Positions 34,200 to 44,700 of a stretch of DNA of 53,603 nucleotides are shown piece after piece; within the stretch, counting starts at the first letter, position 1; every line of letters begins with the position of its first letter. This DNA is from Nitrospirota bacterium (GTDB taxonomy: Bacteria > Nitrospirota > Thermodesulfovibrionia > Thermodesulfovibrionales > UBA6898): contig SCQH01000004.1 of assembly GCA_004321925.1 (NCBI GenBank), positions 1-53,603 of the forward strand, given 5' to 3'. A program made the position numbers and the translations under genes. Under the pieces are notes generated by a model that worked only from the letters and a program-made list of their open reading frames with translations, ran no database searches and had not been told where the DNA came from.

Positions 34200-35164
34200 T
34201 TTGCCTTTCGTGCCCCCTCACATGCTATATCAGCGAGGGCCGATATGAACAGGGGTGTTGTATTGAGTGATTCCGTCCGTTTCAGGACCATGCCGAGTCC
34301 CTCGGCCATGTTTTTATATAATATATCAATCTCGAAGAGAGTTTCTATATGGTCCGAGACAAAGCTCACCGGGACGACGAGCAGGTTCCTGACCCCCCTG
34401 GCCGCGAGGGTATGGAGCATCTCATCGGTCGACGGCTCGAGCCATTTCACCGGACCGCTCTTGGACTGATACGAAAGGTCGTATGGTATACGTATCCTCT
34501 GCGCAATTGCAGAGATGGTGGCCGTTATATGCCTGACATACGGGTCCCCATCCTCTATGAATTTCTGCGGCAGGCTGTGGGCGCTGAAAAGAAGATGGAC
34601 GCCGGCGTCAGAGGGGAATGCCGCAATACCGTCCCTTATCTTTTCGGCAAGCGCGTCGATATATCCGGGATGATCATACCACGACGATATCGGCAGAACC
34701 TCAAGCGGCAGGCCCCCGGCAACCTCGTTGAGCTTAGAGACGGAGGACCCGGTCGTTGCAACGGAATAATGGGGGTACAGGGTCAGGGCAATGACCTTGC
34801 GAATGCCTTCGTCATATATCCGGGGAACGACCTCCTCGGTCAGCGGATGCCAGTACCTCATGCAGACAAAGGTCCTGAACTCCCCGGTCAGGCTGCCTGC
34901 CTGCTGCCGCCTGAGCAGCTCCGCCTCAAGGGCCTCTGCCTGAGCAGCGGTTATCTCACGTATGGGCGACTTCCCGCCTATCAGCTCGTAATATGACTCT
35001 GTCTTCTTATGTCTCAGGGTCGAGATCAGGTGCGCCAGCGGCTTCTGCATGAAGGACGGCCCGAGCCTGATGATCTCCCTGTCCGAAAAAAGATTATAGA
35101 GAAAAGGCCTGACCGCGGCGAGGGAATCGGGCCCGCCAAGGTTCAGCAGCAGGACACCTATCAT
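34187..35164 (-). CDS. hemH: Ferrochelatase
   Basis: 325 residues. MIGVLLLNLGGPDSLAAVRPF is the ferrochelatase opening; the catalytic His is in LLFSAHSLPQKFIEDGDPY, and the acidic metal-path segment is VVPVSFVSDHIETLFEID. It inserts Fe2+ into protoporphyrin (or coproporphyrin). It overlaps hemG and lies 4 bases after the ASKHA-family gene, so haem genes share a transcript with that ATPase and the MoeA fusion. Confidence 0.95.
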   Translation of the reverse strand: MIGVLLLNLGGPDSLAAVRPFLYNLFSDREIIRLGPSFMQKPLAHLISTLRHKKTESYYELIGGKSPIREITAAQAEALEAELLRRQQAGSLTGEFRTFVCMRYWHPLTEEVVPRIYDEGIRKVIALTLYPHYSVATTGSSVSKLNEVAGGLPLEVLPISSWYDHPGYIDALAEKIRDGIAAFPSDAGVHLLFSAHSLPQKFIEDGDPYVRHITATISAIAQRIRIPYDLSYQSKSGPVKWLEPSTDEMLHTLAARGVRNLLVVPVSFVSDHIETLFEIDILYKNMAEGLGMVLKRTESLNTTPLFISALADIACEGARKAKWII

Positions 35165-35168
35165 GGCA

Positions 35169-36665
35169 TCATGCCTTCAGCAGCTCAGGCTCGGTATGCG
35201 GAATGAAGATCGCACCCTGAAGGATGTTCATGAGCTCTGAGTCCTCGTTCATCTCCCGGTAGGTGACGCGGGAGGACAGGAGGCTGACCTCCTCGAGCAG
35301 GCCCCGGTCAAGCAGCACCATCCCGGCGCCTCCCAGGGAGGAATTCCCGAGCAGGACAAGCCGCTCCCGAGGGATATCCGGAAGCATGCCGATCTTTATG
35401 GCGCTTTCAGGATTGATGCCGCAGCCCAGCGCCCCGCTTACCAGCACTTTTTTTATGTCCCTGAAGGCAAGCCCGACCGATCTGACAAAAACATAGAGAA
35501 AGGAGAACATGGCCGCCTTTGAGACCAGAAAGTTCCTGATCTCGGGCTCGGTGATGAACAATTCCTTATCACCTGCCCGATGCAGGGCAAGGGCCCTGAC
35601 CCCGTCACGCGAGACCACCCTGTGCGCCTGATCAGTGAAGCGGCCGGTCTGGTCTATGAGGCCTGCAGAAAACATCTCTGAAACAAGATCGATAAGCCCT
35701 GACCCGCATATTCCGGCAGGTTCGAGGCCGTCTATCACCCCTACGGTTATTTCCCCGGATACCGGATCGATCCGCACCGAATTGATGGTCCCGGGCTCGG
35801 CCTTTCTGCCGATCGCTGCAACACCGCCTTCAAGCGCAGGCCCGGCAGCCCCGGCCCCGGTCATGATCCAGTCTTTGCAGCCGAGGGTCACCTCGACGTT
35901 CGTGCCGACGTCGACGAACAAAACAGGGCTCTCCTCCCTGTTGATGCCGCCGAAGATGATACCGCTTATGATGTCGCCCCCGACATAGCTCCCGGCGTTC
36001 GGAAAGGTATAGACCACGGCCCGGCTGTTGATCACCAGGCCCGCCTCCCCTGCGCTCAGAAAGACCGGGCTGTTGCTCACCGGGGTATAGGGGCTGAGGG
36101 GGATATTCCCGACCTCAAGTCCCAGAAAAAAATGCGTCATGATCGTGTTGCCTGCCACGGTCATTGCGTAGATCGTCCTGTCAGAGATACTGTTCTTCCT
36201 GCAGATCGTCCTGATCAGGCTGTTCATGCCGATCTTCAGGGCCGCTGCAAGGGGATCGAACTCACCGGTCATAGCCCGCTGGACCCTCGTCAGCACATCA
36301 CTGCCGAAGCTCACCTGGGGGTTCACCTCATCGAGTTCATCGAGTTTCTCCCCGGTCGCGAGGTCGTAGAGGGCACAGGCTATATTCGTCGAGCCAAGGT
36401 CCATGGCAAGACCATACACCGCTTCCGGCCCTATATCGAGGAGCCTGAACCCGCGGGCCTGAGGGGCAATGACAAGGCTGACCTCAAACCCGCTGCTGCG
36501 GAGCTCCGCAGGCAATCTCCTCATGAGTTCCAGCGGGACCGTTACATCATCATAGCCAACAGCCTTCAGAGCATGGAACAGCCTGTCAACGTCGGCTGTC
36601 TTGTCAGCCGGGGAAGGCAGCTTCAGCTTCAGCCTGACCAGCTCTGCCAGAGGGCTAGGACTCAT
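35169..36665 (-). CDS. ASKHA-domain ATPase, RACo-like (DUF4445), lacking the Fe-S domain
   Basis: About 498 residues from ATG at 36665, giving an 11-base overlap with the MoeA fusion; an upstream ATG at 36884 would force a long out-of-frame overlap with low-complexity sequence. Residues about 85-460 contain the ASKHA pattern of the corrinoid activator RACo: GLAMDLGSTNIACALYDL, VAGNTIMTHFFLG, VLFVDVGTNVEVTLG and GICGSGLIDLVSEM. RACo enzymes reductively activate corrinoid proteins and normally begin with a [2Fe-2S] domain; none exists here, only a short linker-like N-terminus. Its electron source and target protein are therefore open. Confidence 0.85.
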   Translation of the reverse strand: MSPSPLAELVRLKLKLPSPADKTADVDRLFHALKAVGYDDVTVPLELMRRLPAELRSSGFEVSLVIAPQARGFRLLDIGPEAVYGLAMDLGSTNIACALYDLATGEKLDELDEVNPQVSFGSDVLTRVQRAMTGEFDPLAAALKIGMNSLIRTICRKNSISDRTIYAMTVAGNTIMTHFFLGLEVGNIPLSPYTPVSNSPVFLSAGEAGLVINSRAVVYTFPNAGSYVGGDIISGIIFGGINREESPVLFVDVGTNVEVTLGCKDWIMTGAGAAGPALEGGVAAIGRKAEPGTINSVRIDPVSGEITVGVIDGLEPAGICGSGLIDLVSEMFSAGLIDQTGRFTDQAHRVVSRDGVRALALHRAGDKELFITEPEIRNFLVSKAAMFSFLYVFVRSVGLAFRDIKKVLVSGALGCGINPESAIKIGMLPDIPRERLVLLGNSSLGGAGMVLLDRGLLEEVSLLSSRVTYREMNEDSELMNILQGAIFIPHTEPELLKA

Positions 36666-38583
36666 ACATGACCTTGCCCATGTCCGTCGTATCATAGCCT
36701 CCGAGGGACTCGACCATCTGCCTGAATTCAGCATTCTCCCTGATGGTCCTGAGAAGGGCTGCGATCTTCGGGTCTGACAGATATTCGGCAGGCAGCGCAA
36801 GGTCATACCGCTCCTTTGCAACCGCAATAAAATCAAGGTCGAGCGCCCGCGCCGCGGCAAGGATACCGAGGCCGGTATCGGCAAGGCCGGTCAGTACTGC
36901 GGACGCAACACCCATATGCGTATATTCCTCACGCTCATAGCCGCGTATATCTTTCGGGTCGATCCCAAGCTCCTTCAGGTGCTTGTCCGTCAGCATCCTC
37001 GTGCCTGCGCCGCACTGTCTGTTTATAAAGACAATGTCCTTTCGCGCCAGGTCCGCAAACCCCTTTATCTGTTTGGGGTTGCCTTTCGGGACGATCAAGC
37101 CCTGCGTCCGGTAGACCAGGTTGACCAGGATGATACGCCGTCCGGCCAGGAGTCTGTTGATGAAACTGATATTATATTCCCCGGTCTCCTCGTCGAACAT
37201 ATGGGTCCCCGCGCAATGGGCCTCCCGCCTTTGCAGGGCGATGAGCCCTCCCAGGGAGCCGACGTGGGCTGACGAGAGGGAGAATGCGGGGTAGTTCTTC
37301 TTCAGGGTATTTGCCAGGAGATCAAGGGCATTGTCATGGCTTCCGATGCAGACGATCGTATGCTCGATCTCGTCCCGCGACCGCAGCATGTCGACGTCCA
37401 CGTCGGTCCCGGCACCGAAACCCTCAGACATTGCCGGTATCCGGACAAAGCCGTCAGCCCTGACAAGCGACATGAGCACTCCGGCGCCCCGGCTCACCGG
37501 CGTCGCAATTAGGTTCTCTGCCACCCTGCCGACCTTCACCCTCAGGAACTCTTCCTGTCCGAGGGCAGAGGCGACCTGCCGGGAAAGCCTTGCCCGGATG
37601 ATCTCCGGGGGAGGCGGCTCAAGCCCCTGGAGCCGGTAGACCAGCGGCTCTGCAAAGAGTTTGAAGGTGATATAGGCGGAGACAGGATAACCGGGGATGC
37701 CGAGCACCGGCCGGTTCTTCACCCAGCCGAGGATGACCGGTTTTCCGGGTTTTATATTGATGCCGTGCAGCAGCACCTCGCCGAGTTCGGATATCGCCTT
37801 TGCGGTATAGTCCTCTGAGCCCGCCGAAGACCCTGCGTTGATCACGACCAGATCGCCGGTCTCGGTCCCGCTGAGGATCGCGGCCTTTATCTTTTCAATA
37901 TCGTCGGGCACCGGACGTATCCTGACCGGCTCGCCGCCCCACTCGCTGACCAGGGAGGAAAGTATACGGGAATTATATTCGATGATGTCACCCTTCTTAA
38001 GCTCTGTGCCGGGCTCAACGAGCTCAGTCCCTGTCGGTATGACCACCACCCGCGGCCGGCGTCTGACCATGACCGAGGTATGCCCCCCGGAGATGACCGC
38101 ACCGATGTCCACGGGACGCATCCGGTGGTTCTCCGGCAGTATCAGCTCGGTCGCGACAATGTCCTCTCCGATCACCCGTACGTTCTGCCAGGGAGTGACC
38201 GGCTGGATGATCTCGATGGCGCTCTCCTGCCCCCTGATAAGGTTTACGTCCTCGACCATGACCACGGCATTGAAACGGTCAGGGAGGGGATCACCGGTAT
38301 CAACATACAGGGCCTCCTCACCAAGGGCCAGCCGTTTGGGAGAGAGCTCTGAGGCGCCGAAGGTGTCCATGAATCTCACGGCATACCCGTCCATTGCCGC
38401 TGCGTGATAGAACGGCGAGGAGAGCCTGGCAATGACTGCAGCGGCGGTGACCCTGCCGAGGGCCTCTTCCAGCGGGACCTGCTCGCCTTCAAGCGGTCCT
38501 GAGCCTGATGTCCCGAGCCGGGCAGACCAGAGCTCCAGGGCCTTTTCAAGCGGGGTGTTCTCCAGGTAGATGCCTTTTCTCAT
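36655..38583 (-). CDS. MoeA-periplasmic-binding-domain fusion (molybdopterin molybdenumtransferase)
   Basis: 642 residues from ATG at 38583, which has GGAGGT five bases upstream. The N-terminal 410 or so residues are MoeA: YHAAAMDGYAVRF, AVISGGHTSVMVRRRPRVVV, GDLVVINAGSSAGSEDYT and GIPGYPVSAY. The C-terminal 215 residues form a PBP-like (LysR-ligand/ModA-like) domain, including TQGLIVPKGNPKQIKGFADL and INRQCGAGTRM. MoeA inserts molybdate or tungstate into adenylylated molybdopterin. The fused domain, known from many anaerobes, may bind a small ligand or oxyanion; its role is not settled. Confidence 0.92.
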   Translation of the reverse strand: MRKGIYLENTPLEKALELWSARLGTSGSGPLEGEQVPLEEALGRVTAAAVIARLSSPFYHAAAMDGYAVRFMDTFGASELSPKRLALGEEALYVDTGDPLPDRFNAVVMVEDVNLIRGQESAIEIIQPVTPWQNVRVIGEDIVATELILPENHRMRPVDIGAVISGGHTSVMVRRRPRVVVIPTGTELVEPGTELKKGDIIEYNSRILSSLVSEWGGEPVRIRPVPDDIEKIKAAILSGTETGDLVVINAGSSAGSEDYTAKAISELGEVLLHGINIKPGKPVILGWVKNRPVLGIPGYPVSAYITFKLFAEPLVYRLQGLEPPPPEIIRARLSRQVASALGQEEFLRVKVGRVAENLIATPVSRGAGVLMSLVRADGFVRIPAMSEGFGAGTDVDVDMLRSRDEIEHTIVCIGSHDNALDLLANTLKKNYPAFSLSSAHVGSLGGLIALQRREAHCAGTHMFDEETGEYNISFINRLLAGRRIILVNLVYRTQGLIVPKGNPKQIKGFADLARKDIVFINRQCGAGTRMLTDKHLKELGIDPKDIRGYEREEYTHMGVASAVLTGLADTGLGILAAARALDLDFIAVAKERYDLALPAEYLSDPKIAALLRTIRENAEFRQMVESLGGYDTTDMGKVMYES

Positions 38584-38648
38584 TGTTACCTCCGGATGGT
38601 CTGAAACAGATGCTGGCGATGAAAAGATCTCATGCTGCCCGACAGGTC

Positions 38649-39602
38649 CTACATCTCGTTCTTGAGCTCTGCCCCTGAGGCGGTCTCGGTGCGGTTTCTC
38701 CCGTTCTGCTTGGCGCGGTAGAGCGCTATGTCGGCACAACGGATCAGCTTATCCTCGTTCCTGATATTTTCGTCAGGCATTCCGGCGATCCCCAGGCTGG
38801 CCGTAATACTGCCGGTTATCTCGGGAAAGGTAAATGCGGCGATCGACTCCCTCATGCGTTCGGCAACGACCCTGGCGCTGACGATGTCCGTACTCGGCAG
38901 TATGACCATGAACTCCTCACCCCCGAAGCGCGAGGCCGTATCGATCTCGCGGACGCTCTTGGTTATCAGGGTGGAGACCTCTTTCAGGACAGCATCCCCG
39001 GCGCTATGGCCGTAATTGTCGTTTATCCTCTTGAAAAGGTCTATATCAAGCATGATGAGGGAAAACGGGGTCTTATAACGTTTGGCCCGTTCGAACTCAC
39101 CGGAGAGGGTGTCCTGAAACTTTCTGCGGTTGTAAAGACCGGTCAGGGCGTCGGTGATCGCCATATAATTGACCTTGTCGAGGAGTTCCTCCAGCTGCTT
39201 GTTCTTCTGCCTGAGCTCGTCCTGAAGGGACTTTGTCCTGAGTGAGGCGTAGATCCGGGCGTTCAGCTCAAGCTCGTTATAGGGCTTCGGGAGATAATCA
39301 TCCGCCCCGATATGCAGACCGGAGATCTTATCAGAGAGGTCCTTTTTGACGGTGAGCATGATGACCGGTATGCTCTTGGCCGATTCGTCGAGCTTAAGCC
39401 ATCTGCAGACCTCATACCCGTCAAGTCCGGGCAGGATCAGGTCAAGGAGTATGATGTCGGGCTTTGAGGACTTGACAAGCTTGATCGCATTGATCCCGTC
39501 CTGGGCCCAGAGGACCTCATAACCGGTCTGCTGCAGGATCGCTTCGGTCTCACGGGCCTGTATCGGATCATCTTCAACAAGTAAAACCCTGGCCTTTGAC
39601 AA
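38649..39602 (-). CDS. Response regulator diguanylate cyclase
   Basis: 317 residues: a receiver (1-120; phospho-Asp in IILLDLILPGLDGYE, Lys in YLPKPYNE), a coiled linker (KNKQLEELLDKV) and a GGDEF domain with the active motif in ASRFGGEEFMVILPSTD. It makes c-di-GMP when phosphorylated, a pattern like WspR/PleD. The sequence reads no clear RxxD inhibitory site. It starts with TTG at 39602, six bases after AGGAGG. The c-di-GMP made here could be the ligand of the riboswitch at 12043 (inference). Confidence 0.93.
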   Translation of the reverse strand: MSKARVLLVEDDPIQARETEAILQQTGYEVLWAQDGINAIKLVKSSKPDIILLDLILPGLDGYEVCRWLKLDESAKSIPVIMLTVKKDLSDKISGLHIGADDYLPKPYNELELNARIYASLRTKSLQDELRQKNKQLEELLDKVNYMAITDALTGLYNRRKFQDTLSGEFERAKRYKTPFSLIMLDIDLFKRINDNYGHSAGDAVLKEVSTLITKSVREIDTASRFGGEEFMVILPSTDIVSARVVAERMRESIAAFTFPEITGSITASLGIAGMPDENIRNEDKLIRCADIALYRAKQNGRNRTETASGAELKNEM

Positions 39603-39687
39603 TACATTCCTCCTGAATTGCCCTTAAAATAACATGTTCACTACTTATATTCAAGCCCTTCATCCCGCACGGGGACGGTCAGCAGCG

Positions 39688-40179
39688 TCAGAGGCTGCTT
39701 GCAACGATCCTGCCTGTTTCATCAGAGACAAGGTGACAGTAGACAAGAAGTTTTTTCTTTTCAAGTCCGGCCTCGGCGCGTGCCTTCGCCTTATTGCATA
39801 TCTTTCTCAGGATCTCGAACCTCTTGCCATAGTACAGCCAGGGGAAAAGGTCGTTGATGTCCGCGGAACGGAACGGGGAGAGTTCGGCCTCGCCAATGCC
39901 GGTCTTTTTCAACAGGGCAAGCACGTCGTGGAGCAGCGGCCGCCGGGATGTCCAGAGCGCGACCCTGAGCATGGTCTCCCAGCCCGCGGCAACATGCAGC
40001 TTGGCAAGGTCTCCGGTCACAAAGGAGGCAAGGGACTGCACAATGTCCGGGCCTGCGGGAAAATAATGCGAGTCGGCAAGCTGAAAGAGTTCCTTATGGG
40101 ATGCCTCTGCCGCCTTACCCTCGTAAATGACTATCTCATTGGCTCCTTCAGAGACTGCCCTGCAGGCCGGGGTTTCCAC
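39688..40179 (-). CDS. Uncharacterised protein, 163 residues
   Basis: I do not recognise the family. The protein starts with GTG at 40179, with GGGGAG about 10 bases upstream, and has no membrane segment or signal peptide. It contains helical stretches such as DIVQSLASFVTGDLAKLHVA and MLRVALWTSRRPLLHDVLAL, a LFPWLYYGKRFEILRKIC segment, and ends KLLVYCHLVSDETGRIVASS. Codon use matches the neighbours. It lies 26 bases after the RlmD-type gene and 85 bases before the GGDEF gene on the same strand, so it is probably a real gene of this cluster. Confidence 0.65.
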   Translation of the reverse strand: METPACRAVSEGANEIVIYEGKAAEASHKELFQLADSHYFPAGPDIVQSLASFVTGDLAKLHVAAGWETMLRVALWTSRRPLLHDVLALLKKTGIGEAELSPFRSADINDLFPWLYYGKRFEILRKICNKAKARAEAGLEKKKLLVYCHLVSDETGRIVASSL

Positions 40180-40205
40180 TGTCTTACGCTCCCCTGCGCA
40201 TCAGG

Positions 40206-41408
40206 CTACCTGACCGTGAGAAAGGCGATCGACTCGATATGGAACGTGTTGGGGAAAAAATCGATCTGCCTTACGGACCGTATGTCATATTTTGCGGTCA
40301 GTTTCTTGAGGTCACGCGCAAGGGTCGCGGGATTGCATGATATGTAGACCAGGGAATCCGGAGGGGTCTCAAGGAGCTTTTTGACAACATCGCCGGTCAG
40401 TCCGGGCCGGGGAGGATCAAGGACGATGATATCATACTTCCTGCCGATCTTGAATTTCTCGGCAGAGGACCTAACCATCTTGCAGTGCTTGAGCTCATTG
40501 AGCCGGACATTGCGTATGCCGTCATCGACCGCATGCGGATTTTCCTCGACAGCGGTCACCTCGCCGGCCTGCCGGGCAAGCGGCAGGGCGAAATTGCCTG
40601 CCCCTGCATACAGATCAAGGACACGTTTTCCGCTTAACGGCATTAGCTCGCTGACCATGAAGTCGACCACGCTCCTGTTGAGCTCCCAGTGCGCCTGGAA
40701 AAAGCTCCAGGGTGAGACCGTGTAGCTCATCCCGTTGAGGTCAAAGGATGTGCTCCCCGACCCTGCAACGATCGTCTTGTCAAAGGCGACCCCGCTGAAA
40801 CCGGCCTCCAGGAAGGCATTGAAGGACCCGGCGGTATAGTCCCTTCCCCGCAGCAGGACCACCGGAAGGTCCCCGGAGGCGATATGTATCTCGCTGAGCC
40901 CCCTGGTCTCACACTGCTTTTTTATCTTTTCTGTCAGGAGGTTGATGCTCTCATCCATGAGGGGGCAGGCGTCGAACGTCACCACGTCACGGCTCGCCTC
41001 CCTGAAAAATCCCATGTCGCCGGCAGGCCCGACCTTGAACTGAGCCCTTCGCCGGTAATGCCACTGTTCGCCGGTCAGCGCCGGACCCGGGGCAATATCG
41101 ATGCCGCCGATCCTCGTGAGGGAGTCAAGGAGTATCTCATCCTTCATCGCGGTCTGCTTTTCATAGGCGATGAACTGCAGCTGGCAGCCGCCGCAGACGC
41201 CGAAAACAGGGCAGGGGGGTTCTACCCGGTGCTCCGACGCTTCGACGACCGAGACGACCCGTGCCGTGCTGTAGTCCCGCTTCTTTTCGACGATCTCGAC
41301 CTCCACCACCTCACCCGGGACAGCGCCCTTGATCAGGATGACCTTTTCATCCCGGGCGATCGTATAGCCCCCGTAGGCAGGTGATACGGCCTTCAGCACC
41401 ACTCCCAT
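40206..41408 (-). CDS. rlmD: RlmD/RumA-type 23S rRNA (uracil-C5)-methyltransferase
   Basis: 400 residues from ATG at 41408. A TRAM domain comes first (GYTIARDEKVILIKGAVPGE), then the [4Fe-4S] cysteines (PPCPVFGVCGGCQLQF and FDACPLM), the SAM site (VLDLYAGAGNFALPLA), the DPPRPGL motif and the catalytic Cys in VYISCNPATLARDL. This family methylates uracil in 23S rRNA or tRNA; which base is not certain from sequence. The start overlaps the preceding receiver's stop as TAATG, coupling their translation. Confidence 0.9.
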   Translation of the reverse strand: MGVVLKAVSPAYGGYTIARDEKVILIKGAVPGEVVEVEIVEKKRDYSTARVVSVVEASEHRVEPPCPVFGVCGGCQLQFIAYEKQTAMKDEILLDSLTRIGGIDIAPGPALTGEQWHYRRRAQFKVGPAGDMGFFREASRDVVTFDACPLMDESINLLTEKIKKQCETRGLSEIHIASGDLPVVLLRGRDYTAGSFNAFLEAGFSGVAFDKTIVAGSGSTSFDLNGMSYTVSPWSFFQAHWELNRSVVDFMVSELMPLSGKRVLDLYAGAGNFALPLARQAGEVTAVEENPHAVDDGIRNVRLNELKHCKMVRSSAEKFKIGRKYDIIVLDPPRPGLTGDVVKKLLETPPDSLVYISCNPATLARDLKKLTAKYDIRSVRQIDFFPNTFHIESIAFLTVR

Positions 41409-41758
41409 TATTCCTGCCCGATCAGCTTCCTGATGGTCGCCTTCAGCTCTGTCAGATCGGACGTCTTGACAATATACGCCTCTGACGCCCATACTGAAAA
41501 ATCATCCCGGTAGTCAAAGGCAGTGGACATGATGACCGGCATCCTCGGCCGTTTCTCCTTCATCTGCCTCAGGAGCTTTATCCCATCCGTATCAGGGAGC
41601 TGGATATCGAGGGTGACCAGGTCAGGTTTTTCCTGCTCGAACCGCTCCATCGCCTCTGTCCCGTTTGCGGCCATCACGACCGTATACCCCTCCTCTTCGA
41701 GCTCCTCCTTATAAAGTCGTGCTATGTTCAGATCATCGTCAACAACAAGAATCTTCAT
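41408..41758 (-). CDS. Single-domain response regulator
   Basis: 116 residues, one receiver domain: ILVVDDDLNIARL, phospho-Asp in LVTLDIQLPDTDGIKL, switch residue in VIMSTAF. The position of the usual KP motif reads AYIVKTSD, so the Pro is missing. It follows the large sensor kinase by one base and is presumably its partner; without an output domain it must act by protein contact or pass phosphate on. The GGDEF regulator three genes downstream is one candidate. Confidence 0.9.
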   Translation of the reverse strand: MKILVVDDDLNIARLYKEELEEEGYTVVMAANGTEAMERFEQEKPDLVTLDIQLPDTDGIKLLRQMKEKRPRMPVIMSTAFDYRDDFSVWASEAYIVKTSDLTELKATIRKLIGQE

Positions 41759-41759
41759 A

Positions 41760-44700
41760 TTAAACCTCCTTCCTTGGTATCAGTATCCTGAATAAACTCC
41801 CCTTGCCCGGTTCACTTTCGACCTCGATCTGCCCGTTATGCTCCTGAACGATCCGGTGCGTGATCGCAAGCCCCAGGCCCGTGCCGGAGGCCTTGGTCGT
41901 AAAGAACGGGTTGAAGATGGAGGACAGGTCTTCCCCGGCAATACCCTTGCCGGTGTCCCTGACCTCAAGCACCCCATGAGCGTCCCGCACATAGGTCTTG
42001 ACGGAGATCGACCCGGCGCCGGAGAGTGACTGTATCGCGTTGGTGATGATGTTCATGATGGCCTCCTGCACCCTGTTAACGTCCACATAGACCTCGACGT
42101 CCGGGGCATAGTCCCTGGTGATGGTGATGCCCCTGTCCTCGGTGTCCGGCTTCATGACCGTTATAATATCATCAATGATCGTATTAAGGCTTACCACCTG
42201 CTTCGACAGCCGCACCTCCTTCACGAACCCGAGGATCTCGCGGAGTATATGCTCAAGCCTTGAGACCTCCTTGACGATGATGCCGGCATATTCCTTCAGG
42301 TTCCCGTCCAGCTTCTTTTCAAGCCGCTTCGCGAAGCCGCCGACCGAGACCAGGGGGTTTCTGATCTCGTGGGCGACCTTTGCCGCCACCTCACCCAGCG
42401 CCGCCATCTTTTGCGTCATGGCCAGTTTTTCCTGGAGGTTCTTCAGCTCGGTGATGTCCCTGACAACATGGACGGACCCGATGAACTCATTATTAAGGTC
42501 AAAGATGGGCGAACTCGACGTGAGGAACGTCCCTCCCAGATGCGGGTCCTCCAGCTCTTCTATGTACGCCTTCTTCGTGAGGACGGTCTTATGATGCGGG
42601 CATTTTACATACGGCCCTTCAGTGCCGTGAAAGACCTCATAGCATTTCCTGCCGATGATCTCGGACGCCGGAAGCCCGATCTTGTTGCAGACCGCCTTAT
42701 TGACGCTCTGGATGACATAATCGCTGTTATTGAAATAGACCATGTCGGACATGGACTCGAAGATGTTCTCAAGCTGCTGTTCGGCCAGTTTGACCTGTTC
42801 GAAGAGGCGGGCGTTCTCGATGGCCGAGGCGACGTGGTTCGAAAAACTGGTCAGGAACTTCATGTCCTCTTCCGATATCTCCTTGCGGTTGAAGTAATTA
42901 TCCACCCAGATGATGCCGATCACCTTGTCCCGCGAAATGAGGGGCACGATCGCGTAGGCAGGGGTCCCGAGCTGCTGGATCAGTATGGTATCTGAGAGCG
43001 GCTCTGTTTTGACGTCCCTGATATTGAAGTAGTGTTTTTCCTTCACGGCCCTCGCCAGCATGCTGTCCTCATCAAGCGGCACTTCGATCCCCATGGTCAG
43101 CCGGTCCAGGAAAGAGTTCTTTTCGAGCGGATTCGTCATGACCTCCTGCATGATCTGGTCCATGGACTTGCGCTGCAGGGAGAGGTCATCCCAGATCTTC
43201 CAGGCCTCCTCAGGGCTCGCAGGCCCCACGCCCATGGCCCCTTTCAGGACGTTCTTGTTCTCGTCCACCAGGAAGAGTATCGCCCGGTTGAAACCCATGC
43301 CGTCGCTCATGGTCACCGCAACGAGGACCATCCGGAGGAGCTTGTCGAGCTCGAGGGTCCCGCGCATCGCCGAGCTTATGAAAAAGAGGCGTGAGAGTTC
43401 CTGGCTTCTGCGGATCAGCTCTTTTTCGACGCTCTTCTTCTCCGAAACGTCCCGGGATATGCTGCTAACCCCTATCACCTCTCCGGCAGCGTCCTTGACC
43501 GGGGACAGGGTGAGGTTGACCTCGATGACCGCACCGTCCTTCTTCTTCCGGAAGGTCTCAATGTCCTTCAGCAGTTCGCCTTTCTTTATCCGCGCTATAT
43601 GTTCCTTCTCCTTTTCCAGGAGAAAATCAGGGACGTACGGCATGAAACTGCCGAGGACCTCCTGCTCACTGAAGCCGAAGGTCCTTTCGGCCCCCTGGTT
43701 CCAGGAAATGACCTTGCCCTCGACATCCGTCGACACGATCGCATCGGCAGAGTTGTCGATGATGCTTTCGAGATATTCCTTGGTCTGAATCACCTCCCGG
43801 TAAAGGCTCAGCGTCTCCTCCTGGTACAGCACCCGCTCGGTGATGTCCTGGATGAACACAACGCATTCACTGACCTGACCTGTCCCGCTCCTGACCGGAT
43901 ACGAGGTCAGTTCCGCATAGTTCATGCCGCGCGACTGCATGATCGTATTGATCTCACCGGTCTCAAAGGTCACCTTGGCCGCACAGTGGGGACAGATGCC
44001 TGCCTTGTCATGAAATATCTCGATGCTGCTCCTGCCGATCAGTTCGTCGCTGCCTATGCTTACCCAGTCCTCAACATGCCTGTTCGCCGAGAGTATGCCG
44101 TAGTCCTGACCGAGAGATATGATACCCCCCTGCACACTGTCAAAGAGGATGTCGAGCCTCTTCTTGGCATCGGTCGCGCTGCGCTCCCTGCTCACCTCAT
44201 TTTCATAGAGCTTTGCCTTGTCGATGGCGATGGCCGTTATATTGGCAAAACCCTCAGCGGTATTGAGGTCATCCAGATCAAAGGGCCGCAGGTCTCCCTT
44301 TTCATCGACCTTGTCGTAAAGACCGAGGGTCCCGATCACCGTCTCCCCGAGTTTGAGCGGCACACAGACCACGCTGTTCACCGCAAGTTTCGGGACCCGC
44401 ATCTCCGGCGGCATCTTCGCCACGTCCTCAACGAGGAGGGATGTCCCCTTCTGAGCCACCCAGCCGGCTATCCCGTCGCCGAGAGAAAGCTCCATCTCAT
44501 CCTCGATGCCCGGAGGAAGACCGGCAGAGGCCTTGATCCTGAGCTTGTCACCCTCGAGCAGGCGGATGATGCAGCCCCGTGACGACAACATCCGCGTGAT
44601 GCCCTCGGCCGTTCTCATGAGCAGTTCTCTCTGTTCAAGGACAGAGGTCACCGCCCTGGTCAGTTCATACAGCATGGTCAGCTTCTGGAGCTGTTTTCTT

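Noticed and set aside
33342-34469. Plus-strand frame of 375 codons across hemG and hemH
   Set aside because: It is antisense to two clearly recognised enzymes, and its sequence shows no conserved domain.
36666-36884. N-terminal extension of the ASKHA protein to an ATG at 36884
   Set aside because: It would overlap the MoeA fusion out of frame by over 200 bases and adds Arg/Ser-rich sequence unlike the family; ATG at 36665 gives the usual short overlap.
43599-44582. Plus-strand frame of 327 codons inside the sensor kinase gene
   Set aside because: Antisense to GAF and PAS domains with intact motifs; no ribosome site or family resemblance.
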